A DNA stretch of 64,000 bases. Source: Enoplosus armatus (lineage: Eukaryota; Chordata; Actinopteri; Centrarchiformes; Enoplosidae). Below, one piece after another: positions 46,135-59,150 of the stretch. The DNA lies in the NCBI RefSeq assembly GCF_043641665.1, contig NC_092190.1:5703048-5767047 (forward strand), written 5' to 3'. The notes under the pieces are model-generated. The model searched no databases, had not been told where the DNA came from, and saw nothing but the letters and a program-made list of their open reading frames with translations. Each line of letters begins with the position of its first letter. The first letter of the stretch is position 1. A program made the translations under genes and the position numbers.

Positions 46135-49100
46135 TATGAAGGTAGTTTATCTTTAAATGCTCTCAGCATAGTTTATGGCCTCTAAATGTTGTCGTTGCTT
46201 TAGGGTCGGTGTAAATGCACTGTGGATGTGTATAATTTCTACACAAACGCTTTGTCCGTGGCTAAAGGCCGACCCATCTATAATCTTACAGGTGTTGGAC
46301 TTAAGGCATCGTATGAAACCTCACTACTTTTTTGGGTCCTGAAAGTTGTTATTGAATGTCTGGTTAGATTTGTAATGTTCATATATTGTTTGCTAATGAT
46401 TTAAATCCAAATTTTGCCAATTTTAGACTTGTATGTAGGCAAAGTTGTTGTATGTATGCTTCTCTTCAAACAACATTCGACATTTGGGAAGTTTGAGAAA
46501 AAGGGTTTTCCAGAAAAAGATATTCATGTTTGTATTAGTACAGAAACTCGGGTGTTGTCTCAGCACTAGTCAAGCAATTTCAAACAATACCCAGCCCTTG
46601 TTGGAAGAAGGTGGAATTTCATCAGTGTTGAAGCGTGAAGATCTTACATTACATTGCATGAAATAAAATCACCAGGGAGATGAGGTGTTTAAGCTTCCTC
46701 TTGTGGATTCATGCTGGCTGCTTGTAGACGCCCGAAGTTGCTCCACTGCCCGTTAGCATTCCACAGGGATGCCAGGTATGGGTCTAGGAGGTTGTCATAG
46801 AGTTTGCTGCACCAGCTGCTCCTCTTTCCCACAGGTAATGTGAGATTTTCTGCCACTTGTGAGATGTTGAATAATTCATAACATCAGCAGCAGGTCCCAA
46901 CTCCAAATATTGGCATTCATATTGTAATTTTAATGAAAAAAAAAATGGACTTCAAAAGAAAACAAACAAGCAGTATATTAGCCGTAAACGTGTATTAGCC
47001 GCAGAGCAGCCACACCTCATAAACTTGATGGCTCTGATGAGTAAATCTCTACTGACCTTCTACCCCTGTATTTTGAATGATTGGTGCCTTTTATTCTTCC
47101 GGTGTCTGCTGCTTTGTTTGACTGTTGTTATTTTCATCAAGTACTGCTTCCTGTCCAATGTTGCTGACAATTTCTCTGCCAAATGGTTATTTCATTCGGC
47201 ACACTTTATCACAATAGTCTCTGACAGGGAAACAGCTCGCTCAGAAAGAGCACGTAAAGAGCCAGACAAGTGGTTTGCTTTGTGTCTGGATGACCGAAGC
47301 CGTGAGCTCAGTGCCGCCGTCCCGGCCGCGTCACTCCTAACATAGACACGGCGCAGGCACAAAGAGCTCTTTAAACGCTCACTACAAGCTTGTCATCAGG
47401 CTGCCTGCGATTGATCACTTTGAGACAGTTCAGCAGTGTGTCATTATTGTGAAAACGTGGCTCTTTTAGATGAACTGTCATTCCTAATAAAATATTATTG
47501 TCGACTGCTGTAGATCAGCTGAAGCTCGAGATTGACGCATAGGAAAGGACACAGAACTTGTATTAGTCCAATTCTGGCTTTTTCGGTGTAGCTACTGAGG
47601 TTTTCTGCTTACCCACCTTTAATTTTGTCCCTGTTGGAATACTAATTCAAACATTTGCCTCATTCTTCCTTGAAATTCAGACTCCTGTGAGAGTCGCTGG
47701 CATTTGCGTTGATCAGTCATGCACTCAGATCATGCCTTCTTCCACGTTCCCATGTGTGCCGTGGTGTCAATTAAACCTGCGGTCTGCTGTGCTCTAGCGG
47801 GCTGACTCTGTCTAATGGGGCTCCACGCGAAGAGACTATCCGTAATAGAATTAATAATGAGACACACTTGCAAAAAGGGCTCAGTTATCATCACCATCTC
47901 ATCTGCAGTGGCTTCTTACCGAGCTGTCTCCCTCGCAGAAATAAAACGTTAGAAACTAACTGGACAAAACCCCAAACCTGGACATAAAACTTAAGAGGTC
48001 ATGGTGCATTAAATTCCAATGAGCTCCAATCCTACCCGGCTTCCTGGTGATTAAAGCGGATTGTGAGTGTTTCTGTAGGTAAGGGGAAGTTACAATTCAG
48101 ATATATCAGCGGAGAGGGGAAGGGAGCTGATGAGGAGCAGAAGGGTTTATTAGTGCTCTTCTTTCTGACTCAGTGCCATAGAAATAGAACAGAGAGAAGA
48201 TGAGTGATACTGCTGCGGAAGAGAGATCTGTACTCTTTCCAGCAACCTGAGAGTACAGATGCAAGACATTTTCGTAGAATAAATGAAAATGGAAAATAAA
48301 TGAAAGCTCTTCTCTTCTGTAGCTGTTCTAAACACCTGGTGTCAGGTAGGAGTTCATTGAGTGATGTGTTACAGTAGTAGCAGTGGTTGGAATAAATGGA
48401 GTAACTGGGCCATTGTCATAAATAGAAATAGTTGCTGTGGGCGAATGGACAAAGAAAAGAGCGCCACCCACAGAAACTCCAAAGACCATCAACAGAAAAA
48501 GCATACAGTCGCAGTTCTTTTGTGAACACGTCAAACTGGTTCAATCCGAAATAAATTTAATTCCATATGAATGGTGGACTTTTAACACTCCTTCATTTAC
48601 ATTTCTTTTTCTGAATGTGTCAAGAACCACGTGGAAATGCGTGGGAAAAACACAACCCTCTTGCATTCATTTGAAACGCAACGGTCGTATGGTAAAAAAG
48701 TTGAACCTGGCTCAACTTTTGCTGCAACACAACCCGACTGCATCCCGCAAGGTGCTGCACTGGCCGTAAATACACACATACACACATTCCCGATGGATTA
48801 CTTTGTAAGGCGAGCACCATATTTCTACTGTTTACCTTGAGACTGAGTGTTTCAAACTGCTGTGTAGGTTTGTTTTAACGCGGGGCTCATTTAGGTTCTG
48901 AATCCCTGCTTAGCCCCCGGTCAAAGGAACAGAATCAGTCTTGCTCTGCCCATTACATCCAAGTGTCACCTTGCTTTGTGGTACAACTGTGTGTGACTAT
49001 GTCCTGTAGACCAAAAACAATTGGTGAAAAAGCTGTGATATTGCCTTATACTCCAAGCCGCCACAGTACAATGGCACTTTCGCCCGGACCTGGAAAGCTG

Positions 49101-49494
49101 CGCGTTTGAATGCATTTTGTTGATTATGTGAAGGGGAAGTAGCTGAACTAAGAGGTTGAGTCCATCCTGAAAAGTGCCCCTAAAACCCTTAAATCAATTG
49201 TTTCATATGTGGTAAGACAGGAAGTGTATTTCTTAAATAGTCATAGTATTTTTTAAATCAGATACATATTATAGATATATATCTATCAATGTAGACACAT
49301 ATTTATATATTAGACAAGAACTAGAAACATGATAAATGTGTTCTCCCACCATAGCTGCTGGTATTCATGCACTCTGTTTTATTTGATGGCAGTTTTTCAA
49401 AGATTGTGATGTTTTCACAACTAACATGAGGTGACATTATAGATTTCCTGAGCAGTGGGCAGGCTGTGAACAAAGTTGTTGTGGTTCCTCCAGG

Positions 49495-49498
<4 letters not shown>
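46135..49498. other. Noncoding DNA, mostly single-copy-looking
   Basis: No recognised mobile element. The block at 47850-48110 is free of repeats. Frames at 47025-47345 and 48437-48840 are short; the latter pair overlap on opposite strands. Confidence 0.35.

Positions 49499-49530
<32 letters not shown>
49499..49530. repeat. (TG)16 microsatellite
   Basis: Uninterrupted TG units. Confidence 0.95.
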
Positions 49531-49534
<4 letters not shown>

Positions 49535-49917
49535 GTTTGTGATGTGGGTGTCCCTTACTGCACTCCTGCCCACCGTCCAGGGTGAGTGATCAGGGCAGTG
49601 TGGGGGATTGAATCCAGCCAGGTTTGTGCAAACACCCGGCTCTGCAGCAGGCTGAGGGCTCTGTTTATTGCCCCCCTGTCTGTCCCTGAACATGGCTGCT
49701 TCTGATGGGATCATGGCTCTGGATCACTACTGTTAATAACACTCCACACCCCTCCTCTCTCTAATTTGCAAGGGGTATTGCCATCTTCACACTCACAAAC
49801 ACAGTGCTTAATTGTCAGCACAGGCGAATACCAATCACCTGTGTGGCAAGGAAGTATTGCTTCTTGATCCCTTTTTTTTTTTTACATCTTTTTTTAAAGA
49901 TTTTGCTTTATTGTCGT

Positions 49918-50101
49918 GCTTAATCGATTAATCATTTAAATTATTTATAAAGAAAAAATGCCAAACATTCTCTAGTCCCTTCCTCTCAAATGTGAGGATT
50001 TGCTGCTTGTCTCTGTTTTATAAAATTGCACATTGTTTGGGACTGTTGGTCAGACAAAACAATCAATTGATAATGAAAATAATCACGAGTTGCAGCCCTA
50101 C
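49918..50101. mobile_element. ATCGATTA-ended element, copy 5
   Basis: Starts cttaatcgattaatcattt, has gtcagacaaaacaatcaattg and ends gataatgaaaataatcacgagttgcagccct. The ends are well preserved; the middle is shorter than in copy 1. Confidence 0.7.
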
Positions 50102-52215
50102 TTGATGCTTGTTCGAGTTGGAAGTAGAGAGCGACCAGAAATGTGGGGGATTGATGATAGGTCCCCAGCTGGACAGCTACAATTTGAGATGCCTGGTTTA
50201 CACGTGACCATAAGGATGATTCTTGACCAAAAAGCTCACACACACACACACAAACATACTATTTGCAGGCATGTATGTGTACATACATTCCCAACATAAA
50301 GCTGGATGATAATTTAAAGCCCTTTTTTTTTATTTTGGTCTATGTTCTCTGCAACTCTGCAACTCTACATAGCTTTTCAGCCACTTTAAGCTCATAGTTT
50401 TGGTTTCATGGCACGTTTAGGTCTCAGCACTCTCATCAACCTCATTTTCAGAAAACAAGCTCTGATGAACTCACTGTACGCTGCCTGCCCAGCACCAAAC
50501 AGCACAGAGGCAAAGTTAGAGACTAGCTGGTGAAGGACGAAGTAACTTTCAACAGGAATGCAGAAACAACTCTAAATGAATGATAATGTTGCTCTGTGTC
50601 TGCTAGATGTGTAAATAGGTGATTTCTTGCTCATACATTAGCCATATATATATATATATCAGGTCTACGTGTCAGTCAACTTCTTTTGGACTTTCTCTGT
50701 CTCGAAGTGGACAAAAACCAACTTACACAGCTTCAGTGTCATCATTATAATCATGTTTTGACAAAATGATATTCTGTCTCAATGAATGATAAATAAACAA
50801 GTTGAATCTGAATGAAACCTGTTAAATAAACATTTTACTCACTGTGACTTGAATGTTTGAAATACTCGAGTAGATATCCTCACATACACTACGGATATCA
50901 AGATGAGGCTGTAATAATTATTACTACAGCCATGCAAACAGTATTAACACCAACACATCAGCAGCTGCAGCCTGATAATTAGCTGCTGAACAGTTTTGTG
51001 TTGTTCCGTGTTTGTGTTGCATACTGTACACTCTGCAGCCTACACACCACGTATCTCTGAAGCTTTGCTCATCATATCAAGTGATATGTTTTGATCCGGG
51101 CTCTCTTTGAAGTCGGATGTAATAAATTTGCTCGTCAATTACACTGTCTGGCTGGGCCTTCTGTGTGTGTTTTGTTTGGTGTCCGCTCCAGTTAATTAGA
51201 ACAGAACGTGTCGTGTCGTCCTTGAGATAGCAGCTAATAAGTGTGAGCTGTCTGAATCGCCTGCTTTGCTCTCCTAGCAGAAAGGAAAAGCTGGAATGGA
51301 AAGGGTAATCCAGAGTGTGTTGTGTAAATAATGCACAGGCAGTACTCCGGCTCTCTGTAGATCCACAGGGCCGTCTCACTGAGACGTCCTAGCTGCTACA
51401 AACGAATCAGTGCCATGTTTTTGCAGAGTTCTCGGACCTCACATAAACACACAGCGGGTTCAGGATTCCTCGGATGGTTTGCGTCATTCCAACTCCTTGA
51501 TGTTTGAAGTGAAGAGATAGTGGCACGCTACTATCTCATGTTATCAGCTGTTATCGGCCCAGCTGCTATTACCCTGCTGTGTCTGTAACTCATCACAGAG
51601 ACATGTTTAAAGCATTTAGCAGGCCAAACACCACATACTGAGAGATCTGAAAGCATGCTAGGTCCCGAAGGAGACCCAGAGACCGCCAAGGTCCTTGAAT
51701 GAGATCGAGGATGTCCAAGCCAAAATTAACTTTAGTGTAATTGCTAGAGATGTGCTGATGTGGAATTTCCGGACCAATAACAGATAATTGTCTGTTTGTT
51801 GTGGTTTACACCAATATGATCACATTATACTTGCAAAAATGTAAAGAGGGCAATAAAGGCAAACATTTTAGACTGACTGCAGTTTACTTCTTTGTTATTT
51901 TCTAACAGGCAGCAGTGCAATTAATTTGAAGTCATCTATCTGTCAGAGACATGATTATACTTGCAGAGTATCTGCAGTCTGCAGCTTTTTACATTCAATA
52001 ATTACATTATTGGACATAATTATATTGGCAACACATACAACAAGCATCCCCATTAACTTCGATCGTTACTCTGTACAGTATGGTAACATTTTAGTCTGTA
52101 AGACTACAGGATTTGTTTATTGCATTTATTTTTCATCAACAATAAAGACAAAGTCAAACAACAAATCTGAATTGGTGGACCTTGCAACAAATATGAAATT
52201 GGCTCTATGGTCTGT
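50102..52215. other. Noncoding DNA with a short (CA)n and (AT)n
   Basis: CA units at 50236-50252 and AT units at 50645-50659. No gene or clear mobile element. Confidence 0.4.
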
Positions 52216-52217
52216 TG

Positions 52218-52490
52218 GGCTGCAACGGATGATTATTTTCTTTATCAAATGATTGTTTACTCGAAAGTGTCCTACTATAAGGACTGCAGGCTCCCTAAAG
52301 TGTCGTCTTCCAATAGCTTATTTTGTCCGAACAACTGTTTAAAAAACCCTGAAAAGGGATTCAGGTGTGTAGGAAATAAACAGATAATAGTTGCAAATCC
52401 TCACATTGAGGAGGCTGGAACCTACAAATGTTTGGCATTTATATTTGATAAGCTGCTCAAAATGATAAATCAGTGATCAAAATTGTTGAT
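52218..52490. mobile_element. ATCGATTA-ended element, copy 6
   Basis: Starts gggctgcaacggatgattattttctttatc, contains gcaaatcctcacattgaggaggctggaacc (also present in copy 1 as gcaaatcctcacatcaagaagttggaacc), and ends with aatgataaatcagtgatcaaaattgttgattgg. Confidence 0.7.
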
Positions 52491-52964
52491 TGGTTGTCTG
52501 TGAGTCAGCTCATCGCTACATTGAACGTTAAATTATAGCTCACATCCTATCAGTTCTTATTTTTGAGCGAAGAACAGAAGCACAGAAGACTGGATAAAAG
52601 CTCCCAAAGCGGCCTTTTCTTTGTGCCCTTTGGCTCTCCAATTAACACCCTCCACTCTGAGCATCGGGCGCCCCTCTTTTGTGGCTGTTAAGCCAGAGAT
52701 GTGTTGGACAGACCTTTTGTTTGAGTGGTTACTCATGTCTCTGCCTTTTTGTTCCCTAATAGCCCATCATCTGGGCACTGTCCCTCTGACCTCGCGCCTC
52801 TGACACTTTGCTCTGCTAGACGACAAGGAAAACGCCACAACTCTGAAGGCTGGAAATGTACAAGAAATTATATCACTATGATCTGAATACTAAATGCACT
52901 GAATGCATTAAGGAGGTTGTGTTGAATATAACTGACAAATCTGAAAGTAGCGGTTTGACAGATT

Positions 52965-53240
52965 TGTTTTTAGTCGATTAACCAGAAAAAAGGAGCTAAT
53001 TAAAGACGTCATCTTTGAATTTGAAATTTTTACCTTTTTCTTAAATGTCAAATTAATTAAATTGATTAAAACGGGGAGAAATATCTATACCTACTCTGTA
53101 TGTTTTATATCTAATAGTTATATTGAAAACTCTGCCCATTAAGCATAACTTGAAATGAAAACCGTTGATTCATTGGGTAAATAATAAAACAGATAAATCA
53201 ATGATTAAGATAATCATTGTATCGCTGCTACTGTACACCT
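52965..53240. mobile_element. ATCGATTA-ended element, copy 7 (degenerate)
   Basis: Starts agtcgattaaccag, has attaaagacgtcatctttgaa in the middle and ends aatcaatgattaagataatcattgtatcgctgc. Weaker match than the others. Confidence 0.45.
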
Positions 53241-53309
53241 AGAATGTAAATTCTCAACATCAGGAGCACATTTTCTGTAAACAACACTGCTTCCATTAGC
53301 AAATAAGTG

Positions 53310-53710
53310 TCCGTATTACCAGGTTTGAAACCCAAAAGCACGACTCAGAGACGAGGCAGGTAAAGTTAAAAGCTCTGTTTTACTGGTGGTCAGAAACAGG
53401 CAGAAGTCAAAACCAGACAGGCAAGGAAGGTAAAGCTAACGTATCCAGTTAGGGATCACGGTTCATGCAGGCCGGCAGGCAGAGATGATGGCTGGGTCGC
53501 TAAGTCGAAAGCATGTAAGATGATCTGGCAGAGAATCAATGGGAAGGGGCAGGTATGTATACAGCAAGGCTAATGGAGGAGTGGGAACAGGGGTGCAGGT
53601 GGGCGGGGGGGGGGTCAGGTGATGGTAAATGGCAGGAACACAGGGGTTACTGCGGGGTAGGAGGGAGTGGCAGCATCTGAAATGACAGAAGAGTTAGTGT
53701 ATGACAGGGA
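53310..53710. mobile_element. G/A-rich interspersed repeat resembling the 62465 unit
   Basis: A run of aggcag, gtcagaaacaggcag and caggcaagg words ends in a G10 tract and ggggtcaggtgatgg. The layout (acccaaa..gca...aggcag...gtttactgg...ggggtcaggtgatg) recurs at 62465-62790 and in fish interspersed repeats known to me by wording. Class unknown. Confidence 0.45.
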
Positions 53711-54307
53711 GCAGATAGAAAATGTGGAGTTAGAATCAGGCTGATTGCTTCAATGAATATCTTAAGACATTATTAACAGTAATTAGACTCACTAGGTTTT
53801 AGGTAGCAAGTAGCTTTTATAAAATCCACCACCACAGTGCTCTACCACAGAGTCTGATTCTTCATCGTTGGTATTTACATGGTGTTTTGAAACTTTGCCT
53901 GTGAGGCCCACCGCAACCCGTTCTCTATAATGCGTCTGAGCTCAGCCTGTATAGTAACTCTCTAATGTGAAACTGGTGGCCAAAATTGAACAGTCTCTTA
54001 CTCCCCGAGTTCTCTGAACTAGTTGGGTGAGTTCAAATCAATACTGGCTCGGGGGCTCCCAGTTCATACAGTGAAACAGTATCAGGTAGACACAGAGAGA
54101 AATGCAGTCGATAATATCACATTATGGTTTCTGTGTGTGCGAATGAAGGTGTGAGACTGTGGTTGACAGTGCCAAGTGAAATCATAATAGAGTTTCTGAG
54201 GGCCAGACAGAGTGTGTTATTACAGACTGGGGATGTGGAAAGGCATGAAGTGTCTGGCTGTTACAGGTGTGTGTTTGAAGTCGGTGGCTGGAGTTTGAAT
54301 ATGTGTT

Positions 54308-54310
<3 letters not shown>

Positions 54311-54372
<62 letters not shown>
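54311..54372. repeat. (GT)31 microsatellite
   Basis: 62 bases of uninterrupted GT; left member of a pair bracketing 54373-54638. Confidence 0.97.
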
Positions 54373-54375
<3 letters not shown>

Positions 54376-54633
54376 GCAAAGGATTTCCCAATGTATCTCA
54401 TGGATCACACGTGTAATTGTACACATGTGACAGCGTAGACATGTGTCTGTGTTTCTGACTTAGGCTAACTTCGGGGACACATTTCAGACTTAAGACCAGT
54501 TAATTGGGGACAGCTTGTCCAATTGGGGACAAAATCTGTGAAAAAGCAGATGTTTGGGTCAGTGGTTGTGGTTAGGGTACATCTGCAGGAAATTAATCTA
54601 AGTCTATGTAATATCCCCAAAAGTGACCAAAGT

Positions 54634-54638
<5 letters not shown>
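54373..54638. repeat. Segment bracketed by two GT arrays, with 'ggggaca' and 'atatccccaaaagtgacc' words
   Basis: Contains three ggggaca words (two of them after caattgg or taattgg) and gtggttagggtacatctg and ends aatatccccaaaagtgaccaaagtaaac directly before the next GT array. The GT-flanked design and these phrases match a recurring vertebrate/fish repeat. No coding content. Confidence 0.5.

Positions 54639-54683
<45 letters not shown>
54639..54683. repeat. (TG)22 microsatellite
   Basis: Uninterrupted TG units; right member of the pair around 54373-54638. Confidence 0.96.
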
Positions 54684-54687
<4 letters not shown>

Positions 54688-55340
54688 CAAGAAAGCTAGA
54701 GATATACTGAAGCCTCCCCACTCTCAGTAGAGTCTGCCAATCAAACCATGTAATAACACTGCACTCTGATTTGACATTTACTGACCATTAATAGCCGTCT
54801 CTTTGGCCTGAGCCCATTATCCTTCAATCAAACGCTTCCACAATCACTCCTGGCCGATTCACACCCTCTGATGAGAACCGAGGAAATAATAATAATAAAT
54901 AATTATTACAGCTGGTGCTGCTTGGTGGATTTTGACAGTTTTGTTTGAATAGTCCAGTGTTTCTTTGTGCAATCTGTTGAAATGTGTTTTGAATATAACT
55001 ATATGCGGGCTGTTACATTTTCAGATTTTTTCAAGATAATGAATTGTTTTCGTGTGCTTTTAGCATATGTCCAAATTCAAAAGCACATCCTCATTTGTGC
55101 TAATGCAGCACAAAAGAAAAGCTGCACAGATTGTGAAATATCACTTATTTTTTTCTTACCAGCAAAACTGTTGTCAAGCTGATCTCAGTAGTAAAGAATC
55201 AAATGTATGATAGAAGTAGATAGACAGTAGTTTGAGGACACCTCTACACTGCTGTTAGTCTCTTGCTGACACTCTAAATGATCAGCCACACAAACCTGTG
55301 ACTTCAATTCCAACTGCATGAGTAACTTAATGCTATTAGC
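54684..55340. other. Noncoding AT-rich DNA
   Basis: An (AAT)n-like stretch at about 54886-54908. The 71-codon frame at 54967-55182 has no domain. Confidence 0.35.
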
Positions 55341-55342
55341 CT

Positions 55343-55490
55343 AATTTGAGAGAATGAATTATGTAATTTGAGGACATGATTTAGTAAGTCAAGGGCACGA
55401 GTTATTAATTTGATGGAACAAATTACTAATTAGTACACACAGATTATTAATTTGAGCATACAAGTTACTCATTTGTGTGCACAAATGATA
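55343..55490 (+). repeat. Degenerate tandem array, seven units of 21-22 bases
   Basis: Units begin near 55343, 55365, 55386, 55407, 55428, 55449 and 55470. The rough consensus is AATTTGAGGRCACRARTTAYT. Some units read with tacacac or tgtgcac in place of gggcac. The period of 21 is kept exactly for five successive steps. It matches a minisatellite-like fish repeat I have seen, but here every unit is diverged. Confidence 0.75.
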
Positions 55491-55494
55491 AGAA

Positions 55495-56450
55495 ATCTGC
55501 CCTGACTGAAACCATTTCAGCTTTCAACCTCATCTTACAGTCTTCATCAGCAGATGAAGTTTCCTCGGTTGTCATGGATCCGTAGATGTAACATTAGCTC
55601 TCTCGGAAATTACGGTATATTTACCATAAAGTGCACTATATCTACTTTCTGCCATCATTTGTGAGTGTTGTTTCCACGATACAGTGCCTTCAAAAAGGGT
55701 CAAAATGAAATGAAAAAAATATTGTCCATGGCATGTACGCTACTCTCTGCTAACAACTCCACAATGCAAAATTTTATAGAGGTGAAAATTACAATTACAT
55801 AATTACACTTCACCTCGTCAGTGAGGTGAGGAGTAGTGAATGGGAGTGATTTTGGACACAGCCCACATCTACAGTTCCATGACAAAGGAGCAAACTATGG
55901 AGCAAGCAAGGAAGTAGATCTAGAATGAGGTTGTTTTGTCAGCTGCAGTTTACAAAGTCAAGAATGACCTCAAAACTGTGTTGTTTTTGAATGAAAGACA
56001 GTTGACATTTTGGCTTTTATTATGTGATTCATCTGCAGGTATCTGCATATAATGTGTTGGAAAAGAATTAAAAGAAAAGAAAAGAGACAAAGACACAAAT
56101 TCAAAAACAGAAGAATGCAGTAGAAAGGCATGAAGACAATCAGGTATTATACAAAGCCTGCTTATCCCTTCCACAATCCCACAGATTGCACACAGATACA
56201 CACATGCTCAGGGAGCAAAATGTGCACACATGCGATGTCTTATTCTCTCCGTCCCCGTGTTGTGCTGTCTCCTCTCACACCATATCCCAGTTGACAGCCG
56301 CACAGCTATATGAGTATATCAGATGCCTCCCTCCCTCAGGGACCATAATGCCTTGATTCCAGCACAGCCTCTGATTTGATATCGGACATAATCCAGACAG
56401 CGCCTGCCAACCTCAACACCTCATCAGCCCTGTCACTCAATGTTGTCTCC
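55495..56450. other. Noncoding DNA, no gene seen
   Basis: Short minus frames (55700-55885, 55950-56201) without domain or splice context. Confidence 0.35.
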
Positions 56451-56452
56451 AA

Positions 56453-56479
56453 ACACACACACACACACACACACACACA
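56453..56479. repeat. (CA)13 microsatellite
   Basis: Uninterrupted CA units, followed by an interrupted stretch to 56497. Confidence 0.93.
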
Positions 56480-58945
56480 TATGCACGCACACACACTCTG
56501 TTTTCTCCAGTCAGAGGTCAACTCTCCCTCATTCCTATAGAAGGTCCTTTCTCCAGTTGTGCCTGCCTTCTCAAGCATGAGTGAAGCGACTCAATAACAA
56601 GAGATGCTTGCCATGACCCCTCCGTCACCCTTTCTTTCCAAGAAGAGGAAGAAAAAAGATCTTCTATCTCACCCTGTAACCATCTTCATCACACATTCCT
56701 GCGTCCTTCCCCCAAGTGTGTTGTCTACATGTTCAGCCCCATTCCCTTGAGACTCTCATGAGGCCCCAGTTGCCCCTACCCACCCCCCCATCGCAGTGCA
56801 GACATTAAAGAGATTGGTGGGGTTGAGCTATTCAGCTGAATTAGACATGGTCAGTGTAGCCTTGGCTGGACCAAACCCCCTGAGGGCAAGAGTGGGAGAG
56901 GTTGAATATGGTGGCCATATGCATCCGTGGGGTGGTTGTCTGCGTTTATCACGATGTTGTAAGGTCGGTTTGATTTGTTAGTTTGATTAAACAGGGACAC
57001 GTGGGGGGATTAAACAGGGACATAAACTGCATACTGTACTGGGCATGTTTTTTTCATGAACTGCTTCAACTGAACAGAAACGATAGTGAGATAAAATGAC
57101 AAATGTGAAATGAGCTCTGCTGCATTTCGTCTGGTTAAAAACCTGCTTGATTTACACTCTGCATTGGAGGCATCGATCTTGTGTTTAGTTCCTTGAGGAA
57201 ACAGGTGTTATTTCCTTCTGTTATAATTCATTTTTGTGCACTCAAGAGAATTCCTGTGAGCTTTTGGATGAGGAGGTATTGGTATTCCTGTGCCATACAC
57301 GCTAATGATGAGCATTGGGAGGATCGCAGAAGGCCTAGGAACAACACATTTTTCATGCGCTTAAGGCTCTAGAGGGGCTTAACTTAAAATCCTTCTAAAA
57401 GATGCTTAACAATAATGTCTAATCACTTCTAACGAATCAAAGAAAAAGGGAAAAGATTCCTCCTCCGGGAGCTTTGCAGCAGAAATTGGCAATTACATTT
57501 CTTATCTGCTATCTGTGATGACAGATTTTTCTAAAAGCAACAAACATTGGTTTTGTTTTCACCTGCTGGTCACACAGACTTCCTTCCTTGTCCTGCTCCA
57601 AAATGGCATAAAATAGGCAGTTCTTTCATACAGGCAGCAACCGCTTCCCAGCGGTCCAGAAGCAATTTAATCAGAGTCGTAATAGATTCTGATGAGATTG
57701 AGCTCAGGGAGATAGCATTGAGCTGTAATTAGAGGTACTCCCCTTGCAGGCTAGGTTGAAATGAAGAAGGAAACAACCAGCAAAGGTGCAGTGGACCCTG
57801 GAAACTCTTGTTCCATGACTGTCTCTAGAGGGATGGAAGAAAGAAATGAGGGAGCAGAGTGCAAAGCAAATAGGGAGTGATAAGAGGAGGAGAGGGTTAA
57901 AAATGAGACGGGGGAGAGGGTTTTACGATTGGTACGAGGAGGATCGACACACCTGCCGAGAGGCCCTGCTGCCCGGAAGAATTTGATGTGTTCTGACAAC
58001 CGCAGGGACGCAAAAGCAGTAGTTATGACCCCCTGTCTGGCCTCCTTCCCTGAGTCTTTTCTTTAGCTGCAGGCGAACAGTAACATTCGGAGCCAAGGCT
58101 GTCAGGCAGAACCATCTTCTGACACCACAGTTTCAGCTAAATGAACGAGGGAAGTGGGAGAAGAGATTAGATTCTTTTTTTATGGAATAGCCAATTTTAA
58201 ATCCGTAGGCCTGTTTCTTCATCTGCCCAGGGCATCTACTCTCTACTGCCCTCAAAACCTCATTTAGATATCCATTCATGACTCCTTACAGCAATGCAAC
58301 AGTCTTCTTTGCCATCTTAGGAATGACAGGTGAGTCGGCTGACTCGCTGTAGCTAAATACATACAGTATGCAGTACACGGGTATACTATTATCACCTAAT
58401 TTGAACAGATATTGCTCACATTTGCCTACTTCAAGTGTTCCATTGTCCTAAGTACTTTACTTCCTCATACTGTGTTGCATCAGCGGGCAGTCCGCCATCC
58501 AGCTCCCCCCAGGAGACTGTGGAGGTCTGTGCCGAAATACTCTCAACCTGGTTCCCGCTGCTTGACTACCAACTTGCCGCTCTGTTGCCATAGATACACG
58601 CTAGCATTGGCAGGGACTTGTGAGAGCCTGTGCTCAGGAAAGGTTCAGATGTACTGGCTGCAATCTGGATAAAGAGTGGAAATGATTTTTTAAAAAGGAG
58701 AGCTTACCTTGTTTATCTAGGTTGAGCTTTCCAAAATTATCTTAGGTATTGTAGTCTTTTTTTATTATAAGCCACTGGGAGGGAAAAAAAAAACGGAGTT
58801 GTTGTACTGCTTTGGGTTGTTTACAACAAGCTGCACCATGCTGAAGCATCCCGGTGAGATATTAATGCAGTACACCTTAAAAGGAAATAGACGGCCTCTG
58901 ACAAACATTTAGGTCAAATACGGTCAAATACTGTCTGTAAATTGT
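56480..58945. other. Noncoding; 57410-57740 is a repeat-free candidate conserved element
   Basis: The part at 57410-57740 contains no low complexity or mobile-element phrase and has dense TAATTAG/TGACAG/CAATTTAATC words. A short exact repeat, attaaacagggaca, occurs at 56987 and 57009. No gene is supported. Confidence 0.3.
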
Positions 58946-58949
58946 ACAC

Positions 58950-59150
58950 AGCCAGAGGTGAGAGGTACATTTACTCAAATATTGTACTTTATTACAGTCT
59001 TTAGGTAGTGCCACTTTGTTATTGAGTGTTTACATTTTGACTTTATACATATACTCCTCAACATGTCAGAGGAAATGATCCTACTTTATAGCACACAAAA
59101 TGTATCTGACAGCTTTGGCTACTTGTTACATGGCAGATTCAGATTGTACA
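58950..59150 (+). mobile_element. Percomorph repeat of the 'gtacatttactcaagtactgtactt' type
   Basis: Contains gaggtacatttactcaaatattgtactttatt, then tatactcctcaacatgtcagaggaaatgatcctacttt and tgtatctgacagctttggctacttg. The order matches one of the most abundant teleost interspersed repeats, here moderately diverged and truncated at both ends. Confidence 0.7.

Noticed and set aside
54124..54438. 104-codon plus frame
   Set aside because: About a third of it is a translated (GT)31 array.
55343..55490. CRISPR-like array
   Set aside because: Head-to-tail units without spacers in a vertebrate-type genome; it is a degenerate minisatellite.
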